Assembly (NCBI GenBank): GCA_002433485.1
Contig: DJIF01000051.1
Location: 22,942 to 86,941 of the forward strand
DNA: 64,000 nucleotides
Origin: Deltaproteobacteria bacterium UBA6601
Lineage (GTDB): Bacteria; Myxococcota_A; UBA796; UBA9615
Reading direction: 5' to 3'
The notes under the pieces are model-generated. The model did not search any database. It was not told the origin of the DNA and worked only from the letters and a program-made list of their open reading frames with translations. Positions 43,867 to 51,752 of this stretch are shown one piece after another (position 1 is the stretch's first letter; every line of letters starts with the position of its first letter). A program made the translations under genes and the position numbers.

Positions 43867-44901
43867 TTATTGGGAGAAGCTGAAGTGGTGTTGTGCCCGC
43901 TGTCGCATGAGCTGCCGCGGGCCAGGAAAGCGAAGCGCTTCAAGCTGTTCGCTGAGGCAATCGTTCATGTAACCGGCAGCATGGTGACCAGACCAGTTGT
44001 CTTTAGATACTGTGACGTCGTTAAGGCTGCCGTTTGCTTCGATCATGAATTCCAAGGTGACCCCGCCGTTCAGCAGTGGGCGGTAAGGCCTTCGGGCTCG
44101 TGCCATGGCGTAACACTGTCGGTAGCTTCTTGAGCGACTGAGGATGACCTGCCGGATGTCTCCAGCGCTCAAAGAGCCCAGTTCGAGACTGCCGGTGTGG
44201 AGGCTGCTCTCGAAGCGGTTGAGTAGATGCTGGACGAAGAGTCTTGCCAGGGGTCCACGTTGAAGCATGGCTGACATGAGCTCTCCGTAGATCTTCTTAT
44301 CTGCTGGCCTCATCGGTGTTGGCGCGGATCGCTTGCGGCTAATGGTGCTGAGTTTTGCCAGCAGCTCATCGCCCAGCGGCAGCAGTGCATTGGCCTTGTT
44401 GTAGTCGGCGTCCATGGCCTCGAGATCGCCGCTGCGGGCCGAGCAAAGGCCCCTAATAAGGAAGGCGCCGGCGATGGCCTTGCGACTCAGGTAGTCGTTG
44501 GTCATTTGCTTACATGCTCGCCAGCGACGTTGACCCATGGCAAGGCCCAGGGAGTCGGCGATCAAGCTCTCATCCCCCAGTCTGGAGATGGCCCGTTGGT
44601 GGAGATGGTTCAATGCCTCTCCCAGCTCATTTCGCAAGATGAGAACGGTGATGTAATTGGACAGTTCGAGTTCGTTTTCCCGGCCGGAGCGGACCTTGTT
44701 GTGGAGCAGTTCCCAGTCTTCACCTTGTAGTTCAGTCAGCCGAATCTGCTCGAGAATACGGCCTTCGAGCCGATTGTCGCCGGTAGCGGCACGGAGCTTA
44801 AGATCGAACTCTGGTGGTGGGATCGGAACTTTCGGACCACAGCCGATGACCAGGGCTAGGAAGGCCAGATAGCTCAGCCAGATGTGCCGATTCATATTCA
44901 A
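43867..44901 (-). CDS. Lipoprotein with AgmX/PglI-type C-terminal domain
   Basis: This 344-residue protein has a lipoprotein signal (LAFLALVIGCGPK), a helical middle with TPR-like character, and a C-terminal domain (about 255-340) of the AgmX/PglI type: SRSYRQCYAMAR, GGVTLEFMIEANGSLNDVTV and MNDCLSEQLEALRFPGP. This domain resembles TonB C-termini and is typical of myxobacterial gliding or envelope proteins. The gene is convergent with the cytochrome gene, 6 bp apart, and follows the redoxin-like gene. Confidence 0.78.
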   Translation of the reverse strand: MNMNRHIWLSYLAFLALVIGCGPKVPIPPPEFDLKLRAATGDNRLEGRILEQIRLTELQGEDWELLHNKVRSGRENELELSNYITVLILRNELGEALNHLHQRAISRLGDESLIADSLGLAMGQRRWRACKQMTNDYLSRKAIAGAFLIRGLCSARSGDLEAMDADYNKANALLPLGDELLAKLSTISRKRSAPTPMRPADKKIYGELMSAMLQRGPLARLFVQHLLNRFESSLHTGSLELGSLSAGDIRQVILSRSRSYRQCYAMARARRPYRPLLNGGVTLEFMIEANGSLNDVTVSKDNWSGHHAAGYMNDCLSEQLEALRFPGPRQLMRQRAQHHFSFSQ

Positions 44902-44912
44902 CCAGCAGTCGA

Positions 44913-45518
44913 TTAGTTGGTGCTCTTTGCTGCCTTCTCGATGGGTGTGTCGCGTACCAGGTTCTCAATGGCCGCGGTAAGGGCCGGAGCGCTGGCCGAT
45001 GCGCTCTTGTCATCGAAGCCAACTACCTTGCACTGGGCATCCAGAACAAATGAGAAGGGGGCGTCTTTAACCCCGTAGCGCTTGGCCACTACGCCCTGTC
45101 TGTCGTCGAGAACCGGAAATCGAGGCTTAGTCCTTAGGACTTTGGTGGCGAAGATGCTGGGATTCTTCTCAACCGAAATCACCAGGATTTCAAGTCCATC
45201 TTTGCGATACTTGCGATACCAGTTGCCTACCGGATCCGCCCCAAGCACGTTGGGATCATTGTCGACAAACAGCACCAGAACGGCTTTGGTATCCCCGGGA
45301 CGAATGCCACACAGATCATCTAGTTGGACGATCTCCCACTCGTCGGCCTTACTGTTCTTGACCGAGCCCTGGGTTGGGAAGGCGTAGAGTCCAAAAGCTG
45401 GGGCGACCGAGCCGATGGTGGGTAACTCGGTAACTGCCTGAGCGGCCGCCAGGCTGGGTAGGCTGAAGCTCAGCACCGCTCCCAGAGACATGGCGATGAG
45501 GGACTTGGGAAGTCGCAT
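44913..45518 (-). CDS. Exported redoxin-fold protein without a CxxC motif
   Basis: This 201-residue protein has a signal peptide (MSLGAVLSFSLPSLAAAQA) and an AhpC/TSA-redoxin fold: VAPAFGLYAF, AVLVLFVDNDPN, LEILVISVEK, RFPVLDDRQGVVAKRYGV and APFSFVLDAQCKVV. The usual CxxC or peroxidatic Cys after the first strand is absent; cysteines are in LDDLCGIR and DAQC. It is probably not a classical thioredoxin. It lies 11 bp before the AgmX-type lipoprotein gene. Confidence 0.7.
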   Translation of the reverse strand: MRLPKSLIAMSLGAVLSFSLPSLAAAQAVTELPTIGSVAPAFGLYAFPTQGSVKNSKADEWEIVQLDDLCGIRPGDTKAVLVLFVDNDPNVLGADPVGNWYRKYRKDGLEILVISVEKNPSIFATKVLRTKPRFPVLDDRQGVVAKRYGVKDAPFSFVLDAQCKVVGFDDKSASASAPALTAAIENLVRDTPIEKAAKSTN

Positions 45519-45526
45519 GCAGGCTC

Positions 45527-46363
45527 CTAAACGTCCACCACAATTAAGGTGGAGTTGTCCTTGCCGCCGTGTTCGTTAGCGGCGTTGATCAGGGCGGTGC
45601 AGGCCTTGCTGGGGTTGTTGTGTTCCAGAAGTAGTGAGGTCAGTTCATCATCGGGCACTTCGCCCCACAGTCCATCACTGCAGAGCAGAATTCTATCTCC
45701 ATCCTGTGCCTTGAGATGGAACAGGTCCACTTCGACGTCCATCATTGAGCCGATGGAGCGCACCAGGATGTTGCCGGACGGATGATCGCGAGCTTCGCTC
45801 TCGCTCAGTTCGCCAAGTTGGACGAGGAAGGCCACCAGGGAGTGGTCCTGGCTGATCTGACTGAGCACCCCATTGCGCAGCAGATAAATGCGAGAGTCGC
45901 CGACGTTACCGACCACAACGTCCTTATTCTCATTCACCAGGATCGCGCACAGGGTAGTTCCCATGTTCGACTCTTGTTCCATCCCCGTGGTCACGACTAC
46001 GCGATTGGCCTCTTCAAAGGAGCTGCGCAGTAGATCGCGGAGTGATTCTTCATTGACTTCGTTGAGCTCAGCGACGCGCTCTTGCGAGTTGGAGAACAAG
46101 GTCTCCACAGCTAGTTCCGAGGCAACCTCCCCGGAGTCATGGCCGCCCATTCCATCGGCTACGATGTAAAGGCTCAGGGTTTCGTTGAGGGCGCCCCAGT
46201 ACCAATTATCTTCGTTCAGTTCGCGGATCATTCCCACATCGGATAGTCCGGCTACCTGACTGCAATCCGCCGGCTTCATCGATGTATTAATTCTGCCCGT
46301 TGAGGGCATGCGCGCAGTGTCAACATTATGTTGTGGGTCGTGACTGCCTGACATCTGCTTCAT
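45527..46363 (-). CDS. PP2C-family Ser/Thr protein phosphatase
   Basis: This phosphatase (about 278 residues) has the PP2C metal motifs: NEDNWYW, VADGMGGHDSGE, VGNVGDSRIYLL, LLCSDGLWGEV and GGKDNSTLIVV. It removes phosphate from Ser/Thr, the counterpart of the kinases at 49.9 and 57.9 kb. The start is uncertain: ATGs at 46363, 46354, 46309 and 46279 are all possible; the frame is open further but overlaps the divergent gene. No Shine-Dalgarno decides between them. Confidence 0.9.
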   Translation of the reverse strand: MKQMSGSHDPQHNVDTARMPSTGRINTSMKPADCSQVAGLSDVGMIRELNEDNWYWGALNETLSLYIVADGMGGHDSGEVASELAVETLFSNSQERVAELNEVNEESLRDLLRSSFEEANRVVVTTGMEQESNMGTTLCAILVNENKDVVVGNVGDSRIYLLRNGVLSQISQDHSLVAFLVQLGELSESEARDHPSGNILVRSIGSMMDVEVDLFHLKAQDGDRILLCSDGLWGEVPDDELTSLLLEHNNPSKACTALINAANEHGGKDNSTLIVVDV

Positions 46364-46537
46364 CTCACTGGGGTGCTGAGGGAAGGCGAAGCATAACCAA
46401 AAATGGCCGCTCCGGTCTCTGGATTCAGCTCTTTGCCACTTGGGCTTTTGGATTTGCTGCCGCGGGGCGGACTGGAACCGGCTCTGTTGGTTGACCCTTT
46501 TGACAGTTCTTGGCGGGGCCGGATAGCGTGATTGCTG

Positions 46538-48400
46538 ATGAGCGTTGGCGGTCCCCATCTGCGCTTTTGGCGCGTCGCGCAGGGCCTGCTCTGGCTGGTC
46601 ATGCTGCCCTTGTTGCTGAGCTGGGGGCTCGGGCTGGTTGATGCTGGCCTGGATCGATTGGTGCTGGTTTCGGCGGCTGTTGCTGCTCTGCCGGCAGTCT
46701 TTGGCAACGCTGGTAGTTTAGCTCTCGCTGGCCTGGGCCTTGCCGCAGTCCTCAGTCGTCGGCGCTTTGTTGGATTAGGAGTCGGCCTTTTGGGCTTCTA
46801 TGAGCTGTGCTGTTTGCTGGGAGCACTCAGCCTGGTCAGCTCGGCGATGGCTATGAGTCGACCAGCCTCTTGGCTGGCCTGGGCTGGAGTGTTGCTGGCT
46901 GTAACGCGAGCTCTGCCAAGTCCTGATCGTTCGCTGCTGATTCCTCGCTGGTTCTGGCAACTGCTGGGTCTGCTGTGTTGGCTCCTGGCTGCCCGTGCCA
47001 GGCCGTTCAAAGATGGGCTGTTAGGTCAGGGAGGAGAGCGCTTCATTGCTGGCCTGATAGAGAGCCAGCCAGGCTGGCTCTGGGAGGGGCTGCTGCTCCT
47101 GAGCTGCCTGGCTCTGGTGGTCTGGGTGCTGAGGGCTTGGCGGCCACTACATAGCCTGTGGCTGATCGTGCTGTTTGCTGCCGGGGCGGCACTGTTGTTT
47201 GAACATGTCTTTGGCGGGCAGCTGGCAGCCGCGCCGGTGGTTGCCCTGCTTGGGGTAGTAGGCTTGCTTGCGCCGACCCGTCTCACATCGGGCCAGGGCT
47301 CCTTGTCCCTGGTGATGGTGGTGTTGCTGGTTTGCTTGATCGCTGAACTCAGGCTTGGGATCACCGAGCGTTGGGATTGTCGGGCGCTGGACGAGGAGTC
47401 AGGAGCAAAGCTTCTTGCAGCGGGAGTCTTCGATAGCATTGCGGTAGTTCCTGACAACATGCCCTTCATCGCGCTACTGGAAGAGGGCGGCGCTCAGCTG
47501 AGTCGACTTAGTCCCGGTGGTGGGGGCTTCAGTGCATCGGTGGCTGTCGAACCAGCAGGTGGTCAACTGGTGTCTCCTCCTTCAGGCACCCGCAGCGTGG
47601 GCCGGCTGGTGCAGGAACCAGAGCGTCTGCTGGTGGAGTGGTGGGATGTTCACTCATTGCAGCGTCAGGCGGTGCGATCTATTGCAGCTAGATGCGACCC
47701 TGGTCTTTCATTTATGGAGCCTGGCGGGGCGAGTATGTGGATTTCGTGCTTGCGTGATGGGACCGTCCTTATCGTTGATCCGCGCCCCGATGGTCCGGTT
47801 ACCAGCTGGTCTATGGGCGCCTCGGTGCAAGGTGTTCAGCGGCTGGTGGGTGGGGTTCTGGTGGATACCGGGGGAGTGGATTCTAGAGCTGGTATCTATC
47901 AGGGGCAGGGGCGCGGTCTTGCAGAACTGGGACTCGGGGCATATTCCAGCGGCATTGTTTCTGTATCAGAGTACGGTGAAGCCTTTGCAGTGAGTCGGGG
48001 TCCAGCCGGTCATGTGGAAGTTCGCGGTCGTGCTCCGAGCGTCGAGTACCAGTATCCTCTCGACCTAAATACCGCTGAGGGTGCCCTCGAGGCGCTGGGC
48101 ACTCGGTTTGACAGCGCGAGGCTTGGGCGTTGGCCTGCTCGTCCCCACTGGATTAAGGGTCAAGGTTCGGTCTATGTAGCTTCAGCAGTAGATGCGCGGG
48201 TGTTTCGCCAGGATCTTGAGGTGACCTGGCATCGGGCCAGCGCCGTGCTGGGAGGAGTCCCGTATCAGGTGGCGTTGGACAGCTCGTCAGAGTCTTTGTT
48301 CGGGATCAACCGATGTGGAGTTTTTGAAGTGAAGCTCAAGTCGACCTTTCCGTGGCGCGATCTGCCGGCACCTGCTGTGCCGGCTCAGGGGGCCCCTTGA
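46538..48400 (+). CDS. Polytopic membrane protein with C-terminal soluble domain
   Basis: This 620-residue protein has about eight hydrophobic segments in residues 10-275, then a soluble region of about 345 residues with repeated short strands and Gly turns, possibly a beta-propeller (e.g. MPFIALLEEGGAQLSRLSPGG). No family was recognised. ATG 46538 is preferred over TTG 46532. Its stop overlaps the TTG start of the radical SAM gene, suggesting a joint role. It is divergent from the PP2C gene. Confidence 0.68.
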   Translation: MSVGGPHLRFWRVAQGLLWLVMLPLLLSWGLGLVDAGLDRLVLVSAAVAALPAVFGNAGSLALAGLGLAAVLSRRRFVGLGVGLLGFYELCCLLGALSLVSSAMAMSRPASWLAWAGVLLAVTRALPSPDRSLLIPRWFWQLLGLLCWLLAARARPFKDGLLGQGGERFIAGLIESQPGWLWEGLLLLSCLALVVWVLRAWRPLHSLWLIVLFAAGAALLFEHVFGGQLAAAPVVALLGVVGLLAPTRLTSGQGSLSLVMVVLLVCLIAELRLGITERWDCRALDEESGAKLLAAGVFDSIAVVPDNMPFIALLEEGGAQLSRLSPGGGGFSASVAVEPAGGQLVSPPSGTRSVGRLVQEPERLLVEWWDVHSLQRQAVRSIAARCDPGLSFMEPGGASMWISCLRDGTVLIVDPRPDGPVTSWSMGASVQGVQRLVGGVLVDTGGVDSRAGIYQGQGRGLAELGLGAYSSGIVSVSEYGEAFAVSRGPAGHVEVRGRAPSVEYQYPLDLNTAEGALEALGTRFDSARLGRWPARPHWIKGQGSVYVASAVDARVFRQDLEVTWHRASAVLGGVPYQVALDSSSESLFGINRCGVFEVKLKSTFPWRDLPAPAVPAQGAP

Positions 48401-49857
48401 GCGCTGCAGAGCGGCCTGAGTTGCTGTTGACTCATGCCTATTTTCTAGGCCCGGATCGGCGCCGCCGAGGGGCGCTCTATCCGCTTCCACCGCTCCAGCC
48501 GGCTCAGGTTGCCGCATGGTTGCGAGAGAAGGCCTCGGCGCGAGTGGAGCTGTGGGACTCGACCTTCCGGCGTGGACCTTCCTCTTTTGAAGTGGCGGTC
48601 TCTCGAGTTCGTCCTGCCGCAGTCTGGATCTATACCCATCCGACCACCAGGCTCGGGGCTCAGCGGATGCTCAGTGCTGCTAGGCGCTGTGGTGCTGCGG
48701 TCCTCGTCAGTGGTCCTGATTCTGACCTAAATCCGCTGCTCTATCTTGAGGCCGGTGCTGACATTGTGGTTCCGGGCGATCGGATGGAAGCGGCGACCCT
48801 GCGCGCCCTGCTTGCTTTGCGTGCCAGTCATCACAGATTTACTGTAGACAGCCTCGCCCAGGTGCCGGGAGCTGTGTATTTGGATGATGCCTATCAGCTC
48901 TGCAGCAACGGTGGCAGGGTCGCAGAGATTCCACTGGATGAGCTTCCCTGGCCTGAGCGCGAGCCGGTTCAGACGCGGATTCATCTGGGTCGATGGCTGG
49001 ATCATCGAGTTCCGCGATCCCTTGCCCTGTCCTCATCGAGGGGCTGTCCTTTGCCGTGTGGGTTCTGCTCCAATTCGGTGTTTGGCAGGGCTTATCGACG
49101 TCGATCACCAGAGTCCGTGGTGGCAGAAATGCGGACTCTTGCCGATAGCTTTGCGGTGGACCGGTTGGTGTTTGCCGATGAGGTCTTTTTGTTTGACGGC
49201 CATTGGCTCGCTGAGTTTGCCGCCTGCCTTTCGGAGAGTGGTCCTCCATTGGCCTTTGAGGGCAGTGCTCACCCAGGCGCATTGGATCCCGCCTCGCTCT
49301 CTGCCCTGGTAGAAGCCGGATTGGTGCGGGTTGAGCTGGATGCGGCCTCCGGCTCAGACTCGCTGCTTCGCAATCTTGAGTGGGGCTATTCCCCATCGGA
49401 TATCTATAGAGCAGTAGCAGATCTGCGCAGCTACGGTCTGGAGGTGGGCCTTAAGGTCCTGGTCGGCTTGCCAGGGGAAGGGCGCGCCGATCTGGATGCG
49501 ACCCTGGAGATGGTCCAGATCATTGCTCCTGCTGGGGTGGAGGTCTGTCGTGCGGATCCCAACTCTCCAGCTCTGTTTCGAAAGGACTGGCAGCGGGTGA
49601 TAGCTGGGCCTGTTTTTGAGGCAGCAGCGCGTCTCGATACTCTGCCCGGTCCGGTTTTGGATGTGGCCGCTGAGTGGATGAGTCAGCTGGGGAGAGCGAG
49701 CGGGAGTGATCCTTTTGATCAGGCGAGCAGATACCTTCACCGTCTGCGGATTCCGGCCCTGCGGGCCCTGCTTCGGGCACTGCCCTCATGGCCGGGTACC
49801 GCAGCCATGGAGTGGAAGCGTCGTCGGCGTTTGCCTGGGCCGGCTCGCAAACCCTGA
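48397..49857 (+). CDS. B12-binding-type radical SAM protein
   Basis: This 486-residue protein has a cobalamin-binding-like N-terminal domain (about 1-160, with VWIYTHPTTR and EAGADIVVPGDR) and a radical SAM core with SSRGCPLPCGFCSNSVFG (CxxxCxxC), FADEVFLFDG and GLKVLVGLPGEGRADLD. This architecture occurs in methyltransferases and ring-forming enzymes such as hopanoid methylases; the substrate is unknown. The start is TTG 48397, overlapping the upstream stop (TTGA). Confidence 0.83.
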   Translation: MSAAERPELLLTHAYFLGPDRRRRGALYPLPPLQPAQVAAWLREKASARVELWDSTFRRGPSSFEVAVSRVRPAAVWIYTHPTTRLGAQRMLSAARRCGAAVLVSGPDSDLNPLLYLEAGADIVVPGDRMEAATLRALLALRASHHRFTVDSLAQVPGAVYLDDAYQLCSNGGRVAEIPLDELPWPEREPVQTRIHLGRWLDHRVPRSLALSSSRGCPLPCGFCSNSVFGRAYRRRSPESVVAEMRTLADSFAVDRLVFADEVFLFDGHWLAEFAACLSESGPPLAFEGSAHPGALDPASLSALVEAGLVRVELDAASGSDSLLRNLEWGYSPSDIYRAVADLRSYGLEVGLKVLVGLPGEGRADLDATLEMVQIIAPAGVEVCRADPNSPALFRKDWQRVIAGPVFEAAARLDTLPGPVLDVAAEWMSQLGRASGSDPFDQASRYLHRLRIPALRALLRALPSWPGTAAMEWKRRRRLPGPARKP

Positions 49858-49930
49858 AGCTTTGAGCCTAGTCCATGGATCTGAGGCTGCTAGTATCTGG
49901 CGATTTTAATGCTCATGGCCCGCTTGGGTT

Positions 49931-51712
49931 ATGGAACTTTTGGGAGCACTGATGTCGGGGGATCGGGCTGGAGATTCGTCTTCGCAGGCTCCGGGTGCGT
50001 CTCTGGCCAATATGCCGGTTGAGGGCGAATTGTTCGCCGAACGCTATCGAATCCAGCGCATGTTGGGACGGGGCGGGATGGGCATGGTCTATCTTGCCTT
50101 GCAGGCTCCTTTGGAGCGTCCGGTGGCCTTGAAGGTGCTGCGCGCTCCTAATGCTCCCGATATGGACCCCGAGTTTCATTCACGCTTCTTTCGCGAAGCG
50201 GAGGCAGCCGCCCGACTACAGCACCCGCATACGATCACAACCTATGATTTTGGTAGCACTGATCAGGGCGTTCCCTACATCGTGATGGAGTATCTGGAGG
50301 GCCAGGATCTGCGCCGGGTCCTGGCCGACGATGGGCCGCTGCCCTTGGAGCGCAGCCTGCACATCGCCAAGCAGGTTTGTAAGAGCCTGCAAGATGCTCA
50401 CGATAAGAACATGATCCATCGAGATCTTAAGCCATCTAATGTGCTGCTGGTAACCCGTGACGACGACCCGAACTTCGTAAAGGTCTTTGATTTTGGGTTG
50501 GTGAAGTTTCGCGATGAGGATCAGGATCTGACTCGGTCCGGGGTCTTTCTGGGTTCGCCTCGCTTTACCTTCCCCGAAGCGCTCGACCCCAAGGCCAGTG
50601 TGGACCACCGCGCTGATGTCTACTCGACCGGAATCCTCATCTACACCATGGTTGCGGGCCAGCCGCCTTTCAGTGGTGAGCCTATGGCGGTGCTCTCGGC
50701 TCACCTGCATGAGGTGCCCCAGCCCATGTGCGCGCTGGAACCAGAGGCCAGCAGCTGTGCCGAGCTGGAGGCCGTAGTGGCCCGCTGCTTGCGCAAGGAT
50801 CCTGAAGATCGGTATCAGAGCATGCGGGATCTGCTTAAGGCGCTGAACGGGGTTTCGATGGCACTGGACCGTGGGCATCTGGTCCAGAGCGCGGATCTCA
50901 GTGCTGCGCGACGTGCCTGGGACGGCGAGTTTGCCGATGAAGACAGCAAGGCTACCGAGCGTGAACTAAGCGCTATTGATGAAGTGATCCGGCCCGGCCC
51001 CCTTCGAGCGGCGTTTCGGCCCCTGTTTGGCTTACTTGTGGCCTTCCTACTGGTTGGGTTGTGGTGGTTTCTAAAGGGCTCTGATAGTCCCTCATTGACC
51101 GATTCCTCTGCTCCGGTCCCAGAGGCTTCGGGTCAAGAGCAGGCGAACTTTCGGGACATCGGGGTTGCGCTCTTTTCCGATGAACCGGGACTGTCGATCA
51201 GTTATCTCGATCCTGACGGACGCTGGCAGCTTCTAGGTCAGCTGGACGAGAACTTGCGGGCTCTTTGGAGAGAGAAGCCTGAGGAACTCTGGTGGAAGGC
51301 TCGAATTGAGTCCGGACAGCAGGTTCTTTCGATCTTGTTGGTGCAGCCCGGCCAACCCGGGCGCAGGCTTGAATTGCCTATTGATGGCGCCGTGGTTCGC
51401 TTTGATCTGAGTGCGTCTGCCAATGCTGCTGACCAAAGCAGCGCTGCAAGTCCTTCAGTAGCCAATCGTTTGGCTCAGGAGCAAGCTCCGTCATCTGGTT
51501 CTCAGCAGTCCTCCTCTGAGGAGACGCTCAAGTCGGGATCGGCGCAAGGGGCCCATGCCCTGCAACCGCAGACTGAGCCAGAGCAGAGAACTGAGGTGGT
51601 CGGTCAACCACCCGATGGGGATGGCGGTCAACCACCCGACCCGTCTTCGCCAGCCGAGGAGACAGAGCTTGAGCAGGGCGGTCGGTCGGGTTACAAGTCA
51701 AATCCCTATTGA
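49931..51712 (+). CDS. Membrane Ser/Thr protein kinase (Hanks type)
   Basis: This 593-residue protein has a complete kinase domain (about residues 38-315): GRGGMGMVY, ALKVL, IHRDLKPSNVL, KVFDFGLVK and SPRFTFPEAL. A single TM (about 360-380, LFGLLVAFLLVGLWWFL) is followed by a domain of about 100 residues and a Ser/Gln/Pro-rich tail. All catalytic residues are present. The tail holds two copies of QPPD encoded by a 15 bp direct repeat. It precedes the TPR-TonB receptor by 40 bp. Confidence 0.92.
   Translation: MELLGALMSGDRAGDSSSQAPGASLANMPVEGELFAERYRIQRMLGRGGMGMVYLALQAPLERPVALKVLRAPNAPDMDPEFHSRFFREAEAAARLQHPHTITTYDFGSTDQGVPYIVMEYLEGQDLRRVLADDGPLPLERSLHIAKQVCKSLQDAHDKNMIHRDLKPSNVLLVTRDDDPNFVKVFDFGLVKFRDEDQDLTRSGVFLGSPRFTFPEALDPKASVDHRADVYSTGILIYTMVAGQPPFSGEPMAVLSAHLHEVPQPMCALEPEASSCAELEAVVARCLRKDPEDRYQSMRDLLKALNGVSMALDRGHLVQSADLSAARRAWDGEFADEDSKATERELSAIDEVIRPGPLRAAFRPLFGLLVAFLLVGLWWFLKGSDSPSLTDSSAPVPEASGQEQANFRDIGVALFSDEPGLSISYLDPDGRWQLLGQLDENLRALWREKPEELWWKARIESGQQVLSILLVQPGQPGRRLELPIDGAVVRFDLSASANAADQSSAASPSVANRLAQEQAPSSGSQQSSSEETLKSGSAQGAHALQPQTEPEQRTEVVGQPPDGDGGQPPDPSSPAEETELEQGGRSGYKSNPY
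51601..51639 (+). repeat. Two-copy 15 bp direct repeat inside the kinase tail
   Basis: CGGTCAACCACCCGA occurs at 51601-51615 and 51625-51639, in frame, encoding GQPPD twice with a Gly/Asp spacer. It is a short in-frame duplication in a disordered region. Confidence 0.85.
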
Positions 51713-51752
51713 TCTTGCGCTGAGGCGGCGCATTGAGGCCCATTGAACGGTC

